Source of the DNA: Azadirachta indica
Lineage: Eukaryota; Streptophyta; Magnoliopsida; Sapindales; Meliaceae
NCBI GenBank assembly: GCA_022749755.1
Contig: CM040451.1
Coordinates: forward strand, 13,715,871 to 13,779,870
Reading direction: 5' to 3'
DNA length: 64,000 bases
The notes beneath the pieces were generated by a model that ran no database searches, had not been told where the DNA came from, and saw nothing but the letters and a program-made list of their open reading frames with translations. The position numbers were made by a program, and so were the translations under genes. This document shows, in pieces, positions 63,545 through 64,000 of the stretch; the stretch's first letter is position 1; every line of letters begins with the position of its first letter.

Positions 63545-63990
63545 AGTCATTCAAATACATAAGCTTGATTTCAGTTAAAGCAGCCGAAATTCGGCATCCA
63601 TTTGTTTCATAGGTGAGTGGTGGAATAAGATAAATATATATATATATATATATATACACATACACGCGCACATTATCTTGCCACTTGAAACAAAGATTTA
63701 TCTTATCCCATTTTTTTTTTTAACTTTCTCTTAGATGCCATTGGATCACGAACCATCACAAATTCGTTGAAAATTTTGATCATTAAAGTGAAATTCCGAG
63801 CTTAAATATATGTATAATATAAGTCATCCAAATCCATAAGCTTGATTTCAATAATTAAAGCAGCCGAAATTCCGCGTCCATTTGTTTCAAAGGTGAGTAT
63901 TGGAAGAACATAAATACATTATACATATAAATTATCTAGCAACTTGCAACAAAGATTTATCTTTTTTTTTTTTTTTACTTTTATTTTTTC
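63545..63990. repeat. Tandem duplication of about 170 bp upstream of STM
   Basis: Two diverged copies start at about 63545 and 63822, 277 bases apart. Shared blocks include AAGCTTGATTTCA, AAAGCAGCCGAAATTC, GTCCATTTGTTTCA or close variants, AGGTGAGT, and AACAAAGATTTATCTT followed by poly-T. Copy 1 carries an expanded TA microsatellite (63633-63655). The last bases of copy 2 reach near the window edge. Confidence 0.75.
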
Positions 63991-64000
63991 TCAATTTTCC

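Overview
The window is nuclear DNA of a flowering plant, almost certainly a core eudicot (rosid-like). Evidence: AT-rich intergenic DNA, genes split by GT/AG introns of 80 bp to 2.5 kb, chloroplast- and mitochondrion-targeted proteins encoded in the nucleus, plant-only families (LysM receptor kinases, STRUBBELIG-type receptors, class I KNOX) and small non-autonomous DNA transposons. The species cannot be named from sequence alone. There is no operon structure, CRISPR array or rRNA, and I recognised no tRNA.

Layout, left to right. (1) 320-5600: OSCA1/CSC1-type osmosensitive Ca2+ channel, minus strand. (2) 8407-18956: tandem cluster of three LysM receptor units on the minus strand: two complete CERK1-like receptor kinases and one isolated ectodomain exon. 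(3) 19470-25972: RbcX, a Rubisco assembly chaperone (plus), convergent with malonyl-CoA decarboxylase (minus). (4) 25973-31840: gene-poor AT-rich DNA with a 257-bp MITE. (5) 31985-37062: SRF8-like LRR receptor with an atypical kinase (plus), followed by a 1.3-kb Mutator-like non-autonomous element. (6) 39532-46613: O-fucosyltransferase (plus), convergent with an SBT2.4/ALE1-type subtilase (minus). (7) 47642-51322: EBS/SHL-type BAH-PHD histone reader (minus). (8) 52452-55581: mitochondrial ribosomal protein L4 (minus). (9) 56704-60846: SHOOT MERISTEMLESS orthologue (minus), then about 3 kb of its upstream DNA with CT/GA tracts and a tandem duplication.

I derived splice structures by hand. Every complete gene closes in frame across its exons: 770 aa OSCA, 611 and 615 aa LysM kinases, 171 aa RbcX, 532 aa MCD, 715 aa SRF, 620 aa O-FucT, 819 aa subtilase, 224 aa EBS, 310 aa L4 and 374 aa STM.

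The genes are not one pathway, but the gene order is informative. From memory of Arabidopsis, OSCA/O-FucT/ALE1/STM lie together near At1g62320-At1g62360, and OSCA/SRF8/EBS near At4g22120-At4g22140. This window interleaves the two sets, as expected of an unfractionated ancestral block. RbcX1 and MCD are also neighbours in Arabidopsis (At4g04330/At4g04320). The most interesting local biology is the LysM cluster, with its orphan ectodomain exon carrying a conserved donor, a lost ectodomain cysteine, shifted splice acceptors around a micro-exon and an altered glycine loop, which suggests receptor diversification in progress.
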